From contig JABZFM010000024.1 of NCBI GenBank assembly GCA_014237465.1, positions 19,813-83,812 of the forward strand: 64,000 bases of DNA, read 5' to 3'. Position numbers and translations under genes: made by a program. The first letter of the stretch is position 1. Every line of letters begins with the position of its first letter. Positions 23,627-31,964 of this stretch are shown one piece after another. Below the pieces are notes generated by a model that saw nothing but the letters and a program-made list of their open reading frames with translations, was not told where the DNA came from and did not search any database. The DNA comes from Desulfobacteraceae bacterium (lineage in GTDB: Bacteria; Desulfobacterota; Desulfobacteria; Desulfobacterales; Desulfosalsimonadaceae).

Positions 23627-24847
23627 ATGACAACCCAACCCAATGCCCCCTATTTCATCGATTTTCCTAAGCGCATTAAAAATATCCAGGAACAAATGCA
23701 AAAGGAAAACATTGACGTATATTTAGGCTCCCGGCTACGGACACTTTCCTGGACCACCGACGCCTTCTTTCCATGGCGCAGCTTTATTGTAATTCCTCCG
23801 GAAGGCCTGCCCACGGCATTTACATTTGTTATTGACGCAGCCCGTGCAGCAGATGATTCATGGCTGGGTGAAGACCATGTTTACGGGTTTGCCCCCATGG
23901 GCGGCCAGGACCAGATTGAACAGATTTCCGACTTTATCAAGGAACTGCTAAAAAACGGGAAAGGCCGGGTGGGCGTTGAAAGCGGAATGTCCAACTATCT
24001 GCCCGAAGGCTGGCTGACCCATTATGAATACCAGCAATTTGATGCAGCCATGCCGGATGCCGAACTGGTCAATGCCCACACCATTGTGGACAAGCTGGCG
24101 CTGATCAAGGATGCAGGGACAATTAACCGGTTCAAAGAGGCTTCACGCATTGTGGATGTTGGGCATCAGGCAGTGTTTGACGCCATTAAAGACGGGGGCT
24201 ACAAAGGCATGACGGAAACGGAAATTGCCGGCATTGCCGCCCTGGCCATGAGACGGGCCGGCAGTGAATGGGAATGGTCTTTTACCGGCGGCAATGAAAT
24301 TGCCAGTGGTTACCGGACCGGATATGCCGGCGGCGCCTGCACACCGGCGTCACGGCGTGAAATCCAGGCCGGAGAACCCCTGATGGTGGATATTCATGCC
24401 ACGTTCAAGCTGGGCCTGGGCGACCATGCCCACAATTACCTGATCGGGCCGGCAACAGACAGACAGCGATGGCATGCGGATAACTTTGTCAGTATTGTTA
24501 AAAAAACTCTGGAAACCTATCGGGCCGGCATCACTCCGTCGTTGCTGGCGGAGCAGATGATGGATTTCTCCGAACAGGGCGGGTTCGCGGATTATATGGT
24601 CCCCGGCTATGAGCACGGCATCGGGTTGCTGGGAGATGAATGGCGCATCGGGTTAAATGACGGCCCCTTCCCCTTCTGGACGAACCCGGACCATGTGTAC
24701 CAGGAAAATGAGGTGCTGATCTGCGCCATGCAGTACGCCTGCCCGGACGAAAACATCGGTTTCCGGTATGAAAATCCGATTGTTCTTTTCAAAGATCATT
24801 GCGAAGAAATGTCAAAATTTCCGCTGGCAATTGAGGAAATCGCCTGA
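23627..24847 (+). CDS. M24 family metallopeptidase (Xaa-Pro peptidase/creatinase fold)
   Basis: 406 aa. The N-terminal ~150 residues form the creatinase lobe (RIKNIQEQMQKENIDVYL), and the C-terminal pita-bread fold has metal-ligand candidates: two Asp in MVDIHATFKLGLGDHAHN near 255, His in VPGYEHGIGLL near 325, and Glu in ENEVLIC and RYENPIVLF. Family members are aminopeptidases or hydrolyse C-N bonds (for example ectoine hydrolase). The substrate is unknown. It follows the SCP2 gene on the same strand. Confidence 0.87.
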   Translation: MTTQPNAPYFIDFPKRIKNIQEQMQKENIDVYLGSRLRTLSWTTDAFFPWRSFIVIPPEGLPTAFTFVIDAARAADDSWLGEDHVYGFAPMGGQDQIEQISDFIKELLKNGKGRVGVESGMSNYLPEGWLTHYEYQQFDAAMPDAELVNAHTIVDKLALIKDAGTINRFKEASRIVDVGHQAVFDAIKDGGYKGMTETEIAGIAALAMRRAGSEWEWSFTGGNEIASGYRTGYAGGACTPASRREIQAGEPLMVDIHATFKLGLGDHAHNYLIGPATDRQRWHADNFVSIVKKTLETYRAGITPSLLAEQMMDFSEQGGFADYMVPGYEHGIGLLGDEWRIGLNDGPFPFWTNPDHVYQENEVLICAMQYACPDENIGFRYENPIVLFKDHCEEMSKFPLAIEEIA

Positions 24848-24966
24848 ATAGGTATTTTTTGAGTACAACTTACACTAAATAGTGTGTGAACGGAAACCCA
24901 CCGGTCCCGCCAAAGGCGGGATTGGGTTTCGCCCTTTAGAATCTAAGCTTGGCTAAACGGTTGATT

Positions 24967-25031
24967 CTCGTAGGTTGGGTAGAGCGTAGCGAAACCCAAC
25001 ATGTCAGAGCGGGCTCTACCCAACCTACGAG
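24967..25031. repeat. Dispersed repeat with perfect 19-bp arms
   Basis: CTCGTAGGTTGGGTAGAGC at 24967-24985 is perfectly complemented at 25013-25031, with a 27-base loop that contains GTAGCGAAACCCAAC. The TAGGTTGGGT...GAAACCCAAC sequence is a widespread REP-type motif in bacteria. It lies after the M24 gene and may act as a terminator. The rest of 24848-24966 includes a smaller GGCGGGATTGGGTTTCGCC copy fragment. Confidence 0.75.
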
Positions 25032-25095
25032 AAACCAAGGTTTTCGTCCACGCACTACCTAAAATGGAAAACCCGATAATAGTTTTTATGTTGAC

Positions 25096-25158
25096 CCGCC
25101 TTAAAAAACGAGTAAATTTTACTTAACCTTAAAAAACTCGTGATTTTTTTAAGGTGGG
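25096..25158. repeat. Long A/T-rich hairpin
   Basis: CCCGCCTTAAAAAA (25096-25109) pairs with TTTTTTAAGGTGGG (25145-25158) with one G-U-type mismatch, and CGAG/CTCG pair inside. CCTTAAAAAAC also occurs twice as a direct repeat. It is followed at 25285-25306 by a smaller GGGTCAA/TTGACCC hairpin near the end of mazG. Either could terminate transcription from both sides. Confidence 0.6.
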
Positions 25159-25350
25159 GATTAAAATAATAGATTGAGTTCAGCGATATATTAATTTGAT
25201 GGATTGAGAACAAATGGAGGGCGTCACCGGCTGCCCATGATCTGCTGCGCCCTCCATTTGAATCAATTGCCTTATCCCAAAAAGGGGTCAAGTCTACGTT
25301 TGACCCTTAAGTCATTGCAACACCGGGCAGATGATAAAGGTCTATTTTTT

Positions 25351-26124
25351 TCAGATTTTCTTCTTAGCGTCTTCCCAGATCCGATCCTTTTCCGCCATGG
25401 CCATCTCAGACACTTTTATACCGCGCTGTTTGGCTACTTTTTCAATCTCATAAAACCGTTGCGAAAACTTTTTATTGGTCCTCCGAAGCGCGGCCTCCGG
25501 ATCAATTTTCAGCAGCCTGGCCAAATTCACCACGCTGAACATCAGGTCACCGATTTCATCTTCCACCTGATCTTCATTTTTCGCTTCCATGGCTTCCCCA
25601 AGCTCTTGGATTTCTTCTCTTATTTTATCAACCACCCCTTCAGGATTTTCCCAGTCAAACCCCACGCGACTCACAATAGACTGAATTTTCAGCGCATTAA
25701 GCAATGCCGGCAGTGTGTTGGGAATACCGGACAAAATGAATTCCCGCTGTTTTTTGGAATTTTCCTTTCTTTTGAGCTTCTCCCAGTTTTTAATCACTTC
25801 ACTGGAATCACGGACACTGGCATCTCCAAACACATGGGGATGCCGGTAAATCAGTTTATCGCACAGCTCATTGATGACCTCATCCAAGGTAAACCTATGG
25901 TTATCCCTGGCAATAGCACTGTGAAACACCACCTGCAGGAACACGTCGCCAAGTTCTTCTTTAAGAACGTCCACATCATCTTCTTCAATGGCGTCCGCCA
26001 GTTCATAGGTTTCTTCGATCAGACATTTCATAATGCTTTTATGATCCTGCTCAATATCCCAGGGACATCCCCCAGGCCCCCGCAGGATATCCATAATATC
26101 CAACAGGCGATCCAGCGCTTCCAT
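25351..26124 (-). CDS. mazG: Nucleoside triphosphate pyrophosphohydrolase MazG
   Basis: 257 aa, the full two-domain length. The N-terminal all-alpha NTP-PPase motif is GGCPWDIEQDHKSIMKCLIEETYELADAI, with EELGDVFLQVVFH and its metal-binding E-E-x-x-D after it. The second domain repeats the pattern more weakly (EEIQELGEAM...EDEIGDLMFSVVNLARLL). MazG hydrolyses non-canonical NTPs and influences (p)ppGpp-linked stress responses. It is a single gene with no partner in an operon. Confidence 0.95.
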   Translation of the reverse strand: MEALDRLLDIMDILRGPGGCPWDIEQDHKSIMKCLIEETYELADAIEEDDVDVLKEELGDVFLQVVFHSAIARDNHRFTLDEVINELCDKLIYRHPHVFGDASVRDSSEVIKNWEKLKRKENSKKQREFILSGIPNTLPALLNALKIQSIVSRVGFDWENPEGVVDKIREEIQELGEAMEAKNEDQVEDEIGDLMFSVVNLARLLKIDPEAALRRTNKKFSQRFYEIEKVAKQRGIKVSEMAMAEKDRIWEDAKKKI

Positions 26125-26445
26125 ATCTTTATCCTTTTTTATATTTACTCTATTTTCTATTAAATTAAAAACTTAAATCATAACAACTAACGACCGCCAA
26201 ATACCCTGACGATACTTATAGGAACTTCCCTTTAAAAAAATTTTCAAATATGCAAAGCCCTTCCAGCTCGCCCCATCGTCAGCTGTAACTTTTTAATGCT
26301 GATATAGACAAAAGCATAACCCCGGTCAAGACTTAGAAACAACATCTGAGTGACAGCACCTTTTTTGAAAAATAACCTATTGTAAATATAGAATTAATAT
26401 CAATTACAACATACTATTTCTGAAATTTACAAACTAACATTGCTA

Positions 26446-26474
26446 TTGACAAACCACTTATGAACGATTATTTT
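26446..26474 (+). promoter_or_regulatory. Sigma-70-type promoter upstream of the Gld-type ABC operon
   Basis: TTGACA at 26446-26451, 17 bp, TATTTT at 26469-26474. The spacer contains ATGAACGATTA, the same 11 bases that open the palindromic operator at 23076, but here without the second half. The first gene starts at 26736, so the leader would be about 255 nt. Confidence 0.55.
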
Positions 26475-26532
26475 TGCCTCCATACTGGCTGTCCTTGATT
26501 TTGTTATTAGGGATTGGCTGTATAACTCCCCC

Positions 26533-26560
26533 TGAATTCCCCCTTAACCGGGGGAATTCA
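26533..26560. repeat. Perfect 11-bp hairpin in the ABC operon leader
   Basis: TGAATTCCCCC, TTAACC loop, GGGGGAATTCA. It lies between the putative promoter and the first ABC gene and could be an attenuator, a dispersed repeat or a terminator of something upstream. No U-run follows. Outside this and the promoter, 26125-26735 holds nothing else I can support. Confidence 0.6.
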
Positions 26561-26735
26561 ATTTTAAGCCCCCCGATACGGAGGGAAACAAAGGCGGAAA
26601 TAATTTAAAAATTGAGCCGAACGGGAAAAGGAAAAAGCGGTTTTCGTCAGGCACTTAATAATTTCAGTTTATTGTTTTACTTCGATGACTTATCTTACAG
26701 TTCAAATGATATATAATAAAGGAGAGGTGAATGAA

Positions 26736-27677
26736 ATGATTCATGTCGAAAATCTGACAAAATATTATGACAGCTTTTGCGCAGTGGATCAGATCAATAT
26801 TGAAATCAACAAAGGCGAAATTCTGGGGCTTTTAGGTCCCAACGGTGCCGGCAAAACAACCACATTGAAAATGCTCACCGGATATTTCAAACCCAGCACC
26901 GGAACCATCCATGTCAATGATTACAATATTGAAGACCACCCGCTTGAGATCAAGCAAATGATCGGCTATCTTCCGGAGTCTTCCCCTTTTTATAAGGATA
27001 TGCTGGTATATGATTACTTGGAATATGTTTCCAAAATCAAGGGCATCACGCCCAGCGACCGGCATCCCAGGCTTCGTTACCTGGCGGACCTCTGCGGTCT
27101 CAGCCACATCATGCACAAGGCAATCGGGGAACTCTCAAAAGGCCTGAACCAGCGGGTCGGCCTGGCGCATGCCATGATGAGTGACCCGGAGATCCTGATT
27201 TTAGATGAGCCCACCCAGGGACTTGACCCCAACCAGATTGTCGAAATCAGGCATATTATTAAAAAAATCGGGCAGGAAAAAACCGTCATTTTCTCAACGC
27301 ATATTTTGAGCGAAGCCGAAGCCACCTGCGACCGGATTATCATCATCAATCGGGGTAAAATAGTGGCGGATGGAAACACCGCTGATCTCAAGCAGTCAGC
27401 AGACCAGAAAACAACCATTCAGCTGTCCCTGTTAAATGCGGAAACGGAATCCGTGCAAAATGCCCTAAGTGCCATTGAAGGAATTGATAATGTTGAACCA
27501 ATAAGCCGGACGGATGATGGGATTTTAAAGGTAAAGGCTTACAGCAGTTCTCCTGTGGATTTAAGGGAGAATATTTATAAAACGATTAAATCTACAGACT
27601 GGGTGATCATTGAATTTCTGCAGGAGGCCAAAACCCTTGAAACGATATTTAGAGACCTAACGCGGCAAATTAATTAA
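26736..27677 (+). CDS. ABC transporter ATPase, GldA-like
   Basis: 313 aa from the ATG at 26736 (MIHVENLTKYYDSF), which has GGAGAGG upstream. Walker A is GPNGAGKTT near 38, the signature LSKGLNQRVGLAHAM near 135 and Walker B EILILDEPTQGLDP near 157. The ~90-residue C-terminal extension is typical of ABC-2 ATPases. With the next three genes it forms the GldA/GldF/GldG plus DUF4340 arrangement. In Bacteroidetes that is linked to gliding, while in other phyla the exported substrate is unknown. Confidence 0.93.
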   Translation: MIHVENLTKYYDSFCAVDQINIEINKGEILGLLGPNGAGKTTTLKMLTGYFKPSTGTIHVNDYNIEDHPLEIKQMIGYLPESSPFYKDMLVYDYLEYVSKIKGITPSDRHPRLRYLADLCGLSHIMHKAIGELSKGLNQRVGLAHAMMSDPEILILDEPTQGLDPNQIVEIRHIIKKIGQEKTVIFSTHILSEAEATCDRIIIINRGKIVADGNTADLKQSADQKTTIQLSLLNAETESVQNALSAIEGIDNVEPISRTDDGILKVKAYSSSPVDLRENIYKTIKSTDWVIIEFLQEAKTLETIFRDLTRQIN

Positions 27678-27689
27678 GGAGCATTGAAA

Positions 27690-28394
27690 ATGTGGCAGTT
27701 CACCCATATTTTAAAAAAAGAATTAAAAGATTATTTCATTTCCCCGATTGCGTATATCGTGATCTCGATTTTTCTGATCATCACCGGATGGTTTTTCTTT
27801 TCCACTTTTTTCCTCTATGATCAGGCCAATATGCGGGGATTTTTCTCGCTGTTGCCCATCATTTTTTCTTTTGTGATTCCGGCAATCACCATGCGGCTGT
27901 TTGCCGAAGAATTCAATATCGGTTCCTATGAAATTCTGCAGACCATGCCGGTGACATTTTCCGATATTATTTTCGGAAAATTTGCCGCCGGTTTCGTTAT
28001 GACCGGCGCCATGCTGCTTCCGACGTTGGCGTATCCGGTTTCCATTGCATTTATCGGAGACCTGGACTGGGGGCCTGTTATCGGCGGATACCTCGGCGCG
28101 CTGCTGCTCGGCGGGACCTTTTCAGCCATCGGCGTTTTTGCGTCCGCTTTGACCCACAACCAGATTATCGCCTTTATCCTGGGCGCTGCCATCTGCTTTG
28201 TGCTCACCCTGGTCGACAAAATGCTCTTTTTCTTTCCTGAATCCATCTTAAACATTATCGAGTATCTTGGCGCGGATTTTCATTTCCGCAATGTTGCCAG
28301 AGGCATTATCGATTCCCGGGATCTGATTTATTTTATCAGTGTGATTTTCATCAGTCTCTACAGCACCTATCTGGCCCTTCTGAAAAAAGAATAA
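27690..28394 (+). CDS. ABC-2 type permease, GldF-like
   Basis: 234 aa from ATG at 27690 (MWQFTHILKKELKDYFISP) with AAGGAG upstream. Six hydrophobic segments are visible, beginning IAYIVISIFLIITGWFFFSTFF. The FNIGSYEILQTMPVTFSDIIFGKF segment after TM2 is the conserved coupling region of ABC-2 membrane proteins. It lies 12 bp after the ATPase gene and 10 bp before the GldG-like gene. Confidence 0.9.
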   Translation: MWQFTHILKKELKDYFISPIAYIVISIFLIITGWFFFSTFFLYDQANMRGFFSLLPIIFSFVIPAITMRLFAEEFNIGSYEILQTMPVTFSDIIFGKFAAGFVMTGAMLLPTLAYPVSIAFIGDLDWGPVIGGYLGALLLGGTFSAIGVFASALTHNQIIAFILGAAICFVLTLVDKMLFFFPESILNIIEYLGADFHFRNVARGIIDSRDLIYFISVIFISLYSTYLALLKKE

Positions 28395-28404
28395 GGAGTT
28401 GATA

Positions 28405-30645
28405 ATGAAAGGCAAATTTAAAGCAGATACATATATTAAATTTTTAATTTATGCCGTGGTCATTGTTTTGATCAATATAGCCGGCAAAACCCTGTTTTTC
28501 AGAGTCGATCTGACAGAAAACAGGATTTATTCTTTATCTGATGCCAGCAAGACCGCGGTTGCCAAGCTGTCCGAACCGCTGACCCTCAATGTGTTTTTCA
28601 CTGAAAATCTTCCAGCCCCCCATAACAGCACCCAACGCTATTTGATGGACCTTCTGGAGGAATACGCCATTTATAACAAAAAATATTTCAATTACCGCTT
28701 CTATAATGTCAGCCCCCAGGAAGAAGGGGTGAGCGAGAAAGCCATGGAAAACCGGAAACTAGCTGAAAATTACGGCATCCACCCGGTTGAAATCCGCATG
28801 CTTGAAAAAGATGAGCTGAAATTCAAAAAAGCCTATATGGGCATGGTAATGATCCAGGGCGATATTATTGAACAGATACCCGCCATTACCACAACAGACG
28901 GCCTTGAATATAAGCTGACCACCACGATCAAAAAACTGAACAATAAAATCAGCACCCTGGCCGGCCTTCCGGAAAAAGTGAACATCAAATTGATCATGTC
29001 GTCATCCATTAAAAATGTAGCGCCGGTCATCGGGATCAATGAAATCCCGCAACTGCCTGAGTCCGTAAAAGAAACCGTGAAAAAACTGAATACCGCCAAC
29101 TACGGCCAGCTGACCTATGAATATATTGATCCGGCAACCGATAGCAATATTGATGCTTTAATTGAAAAATACAATATCCGGGTGCTCCAGTGGCCGGATA
29201 TCCTGGAACAGACCATCACCGCGGGAAGGGGCGCCATCGGCCTGAGCGTTGAATACGATAATGAAAAAGCCTATGTTCAGCTGCTCGATGTCATGAGAAT
29301 ACCCATCATCGGCACCCGCTATGAATTAATCGATATGGATAATCTGGAAGAAATCATCAATAAAAATATCGAAACCCTGATCGGTATCAATGAAGATGTG
29401 GGATACCTTGCGGATCACGGCACTCTTAAACTTGTCGCCCCGATGATGATGCACCCCCAGGCCCCCCAGTCCGATAATCAGCTCCGGAATTTCCAGGCGC
29501 TGATGAATAAAAATTACACGTTAAAATCGATTAATTTAAAAGAAACCCGGATTCCGGAAAGCCTGAACTGCTTAATCATTGCTCAGCCCACGGAAGAATT
29601 TACCGATTATGAGCTGTACCAGATTGACCAGGCGCTGATGCGGGGAACCAACCTGGCGGTTTTCACCGATGCATTTAAGGAAACCCCCCAGCCGCCCCAG
29701 CAGCAGTTTTCCTTTAACAGGGGGCCGTCTTACAAAGCTCTGGACACCGGACTGGAAAAACTGCTGGCGCACTATGGCGTCCAGGTGAAGCCCTCTTATA
29801 TCATGGACAAAAATTCCTTTAAACAGACCCTACCGGCCCAGGCTGGCGGCGGAGAACGCCCCATCTATTTCGCGCCCATGATCAAAAATGAAAATATTAA
29901 TCACGACCTGGAATTTATGAAAAATATCAAAGGCTTGATCACTTTAAACATTTCCCCGGTGTCTTTAGATAATGAGATTATCAAGAAAAACAATATCAAC
30001 GCGTATCAGCTGATCGCGTCATCTGAGCAAGCCTGGGAAATGACCGGCCAGATTAACTTAAACCCCTTATTCATTCAGCCGCCTCAGGAACAAGACAAAT
30101 TTAAAAGCTATCCATTGGCGTATTTACTGGAAGGAAAATTTTCCAGTTTTTATAATGGCAAGGAAATCCCTCAAAAAGAGGTGGAAACACCGAATGAATC
30201 AGAACCGAATGAATCAGAACCGGATGAATCAGAACCGGATGAATCAGAAACAGATACGGAGATAACGGAGAAGGATGAAAATCCGGACCTGTCAAAAATT
30301 AAAAGCAAAGAAAGCTTTATTCCCACCGGCAAACCCGGAAAAATCAGCCTCATCGGATCTTCAGCCATGTTAAAAGACAATCTGCTGGACACTGAAGGCA
30401 GAAGCCCGAATGCCGCGTTTATCCTTAACCTCATTGACACATTAAACGGCCGGGATGATATCGCCGTAATGCGCAGCAAAATCCAGCAGTTCAACCCCCT
30501 TGATGAAACCGAAGTGATGACCAAAAACGTCATTAAACTGTTTAATATCGTGGGGCTGCCGGTGATCATCGTCGTCTTCGGACTGTTTACATGGTGGCGC
30601 AGAAGTGTGCGGCGGAAGAATATCAGGCTGCTGTTTCAAAAGTAA
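28405..30645 (+). CDS. GldG-like ABC auxiliary protein (ABC_transp_aux)
   Basis: 746 aa. An N-terminal membrane helix is followed by the hallmark FFRVDLTENRIYSLSDASK, a long periplasmic domain and a C-terminal helix (LFNIVGLPVIIVVFGLFTWW) with a basic tail. Near residue 597 a low-complexity Asn/Asp-Glu-Ser-Glu-Pro linker is encoded by four 15-bp tandem repeats. In gliding bacteria GldG works with GldF in the membrane. Here it is likely part of an exporter or envelope machine. The stop is 13 bp before the DUF4340 gene. Confidence 0.88.
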   Translation: MKGKFKADTYIKFLIYAVVIVLINIAGKTLFFRVDLTENRIYSLSDASKTAVAKLSEPLTLNVFFTENLPAPHNSTQRYLMDLLEEYAIYNKKYFNYRFYNVSPQEEGVSEKAMENRKLAENYGIHPVEIRMLEKDELKFKKAYMGMVMIQGDIIEQIPAITTTDGLEYKLTTTIKKLNNKISTLAGLPEKVNIKLIMSSSIKNVAPVIGINEIPQLPESVKETVKKLNTANYGQLTYEYIDPATDSNIDALIEKYNIRVLQWPDILEQTITAGRGAIGLSVEYDNEKAYVQLLDVMRIPIIGTRYELIDMDNLEEIINKNIETLIGINEDVGYLADHGTLKLVAPMMMHPQAPQSDNQLRNFQALMNKNYTLKSINLKETRIPESLNCLIIAQPTEEFTDYELYQIDQALMRGTNLAVFTDAFKETPQPPQQQFSFNRGPSYKALDTGLEKLLAHYGVQVKPSYIMDKNSFKQTLPAQAGGGERPIYFAPMIKNENINHDLEFMKNIKGLITLNISPVSLDNEIIKKNNINAYQLIASSEQAWEMTGQINLNPLFIQPPQEQDKFKSYPLAYLLEGKFSSFYNGKEIPQKEVETPNESEPNESEPDESEPDESETDTEITEKDENPDLSKIKSKESFIPTGKPGKISLIGSSAMLKDNLLDTEGRSPNAAFILNLIDTLNGRDDIAVMRSKIQQFNPLDETEVMTKNVIKLFNIVGLPVIIVVFGLFTWWRRSVRRKNIRLLFQK
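30190..30249 (+). repeat. Four 15-bp coding tandem repeats
   Basis: The unit CCG(A/G)ATGAATCAGAA (Pro-Asn/Asp-Glu-Ser-Glu) occurs four times in register at 30190, 30205, 30220 and 30235 inside the GldG-like gene. The multiple-of-three unit would let the linker change length without breaking the frame. Confidence 0.85.
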
Positions 30646-30658
30646 AAAGAGGAAAATC

Positions 30659-31624
30659 ATGAAATCAAAAAAAGAGTACATCATTTTAGGAATCATCATC
30701 GCCGTCCTGGCTGCGTATCTGGCTGTTCACAAAACAGACCGGACCCATTATGAATTACCGATCATTTCAAAACTGACGGATTCTGATATTACTTTCATAA
30801 AAATCACAAAAGATCTTGAAATCATTGAACTCAACCTGAAAGACGACAACTGGCTGATTCATCACGAAAAATATCCGGCAGACAACAGCAAAATCAAACC
30901 CATGGTGGACGTGATCAAATCACTCACCGTGACCGCCCTGGTATCTGAAGCCGAATCCTACCACCGGTATGAACTGGATACGGAAAACCGAATCAGCATC
31001 CAGGCGGGATCAGATGGTAACATCCTGCGCACCTTTGATATCGGCAAATCAGCGCCGTCAAACCGTCACACGTTTATTAAACTGCCCAACGACAAACGGG
31101 TATATCATGCCCGGGACAATTTCAGAAGCAAGTTTGATCAGACAAAAGATGATTTGCGGGATAAAACCGTGCTCAGTGTCGAAAAGTCACAGGTTCAGCA
31201 GGTTGACATTAAAGACAAAGACGGAAATCTGGTATTGGGTATGCAGCAAAAGCCGGTTGAAGTTGAAATTGGGGTGGAAGACGGTTCTGAATCAGGACCA
31301 ACCGATGAGAAAAAGACGCCTCTGGAAAATATCGCTCCGGAACTGGTCTGGCAGGATGCAGACGGCAACCCGGTCAAGGAATCGGACATCAATAATTTCT
31401 TCAACAATATATCTACACTTAAATGCCAGTCTTATATTGCCGATAAAACCAGGGCGGATTTCACTGACCCCATGTACACCCTGACAATGACCGGCACCAA
31501 GACGGTTACCCTTTTGATATTTGAGAAAATAAATGAAGACGACGATGCCTACCCGGCCATCTCATCTCAAAACGACTATCCGTTTATGCTCCCGGCGTAT
31601 AAGATGGATAATATGGTAAAATAA
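30659..31624 (+). CDS. DUF4340 membrane-anchored protein
   Basis: 321 aa from the ATG at 30659 (MKSKKEYIILGIIIAVLAAYLA), preceded by AGAGGAA; the open frame continues upstream into the GldG-like gene but without a start signal. One N-terminal membrane helix is followed by two repeated beta-rich modules (SDITFIKITKDLEIIELNLKDDNWLI). DUF4340 proteins habitually follow GldG-like genes and are thought to be periplasmic partners of this ABC system. It is the last gene of the operon and is followed by hairpin element 6. Confidence 0.85.
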   Translation: MKSKKEYIILGIIIAVLAAYLAVHKTDRTHYELPIISKLTDSDITFIKITKDLEIIELNLKDDNWLIHHEKYPADNSKIKPMVDVIKSLTVTALVSEAESYHRYELDTENRISIQAGSDGNILRTFDIGKSAPSNRHTFIKLPNDKRVYHARDNFRSKFDQTKDDLRDKTVLSVEKSQVQQVDIKDKDGNLVLGMQQKPVEVEIGVEDGSESGPTDEKKTPLENIAPELVWQDADGNPVKESDINNFFNNISTLKCQSYIADKTRADFTDPMYTLTMTGTKTVTLLIFEKINEDDDAYPAISSQNDYPFMLPAYKMDNMVK

Positions 31625-31629
31625 AATTT

Positions 31630-31754
31630 ATGGCGTTGTTAAAAATTCCATCTACTGCGTTGTATCGGTTTTTCAGACTTTCCATATACGACTTGTATTA
31701 TTTCAATTCTGAAAAACCGCTACGCCTTGTATATGAAACTTTTAACTTTGCCAT
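31630..31754 (-). repeat. CAAGGC/AACGCAG hairpin element 6 (reverse orientation)
   Basis: On the minus strand CAAGGC (from 31729) and AACGCAG (to 31655) enclose GTAGCGGTTTTTCAGA paired with TCTGAAAAACCGATAC, an almost perfect 16-bp inner stem unrelated in sequence to other copies. Outer ends are ATGGC and GCCAT. It follows the ABC operon. The remaining bases to 31964 show nothing else. Confidence 0.85.
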
Positions 31755-31964
31755 CCAGCCACTTTTCACGGAATTCTCAATTTCTTCTCTTTAAAAATCA
31801 ATCTTTATTCGATTTTAAAAAAATTTGAGGAGCAAAGCGACATCATTCTTCAGCGTTCATCTTTTAGAATCTTCTTTCTTCCTTGAAGCCTTTTCCCTGA
31901 TCTGTTATTTTATCTGTCACAGTCAATAAATCCCTTTCACCCACCCTTATTGAAAGGAAAAAAA

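Noticed and set aside
25204..26163. 319-codon open frame on the plus strand
   Set aside because: Mostly antisense to mazG, whose motifs are clear on the other strand; Phe/His-rich shadow frame.
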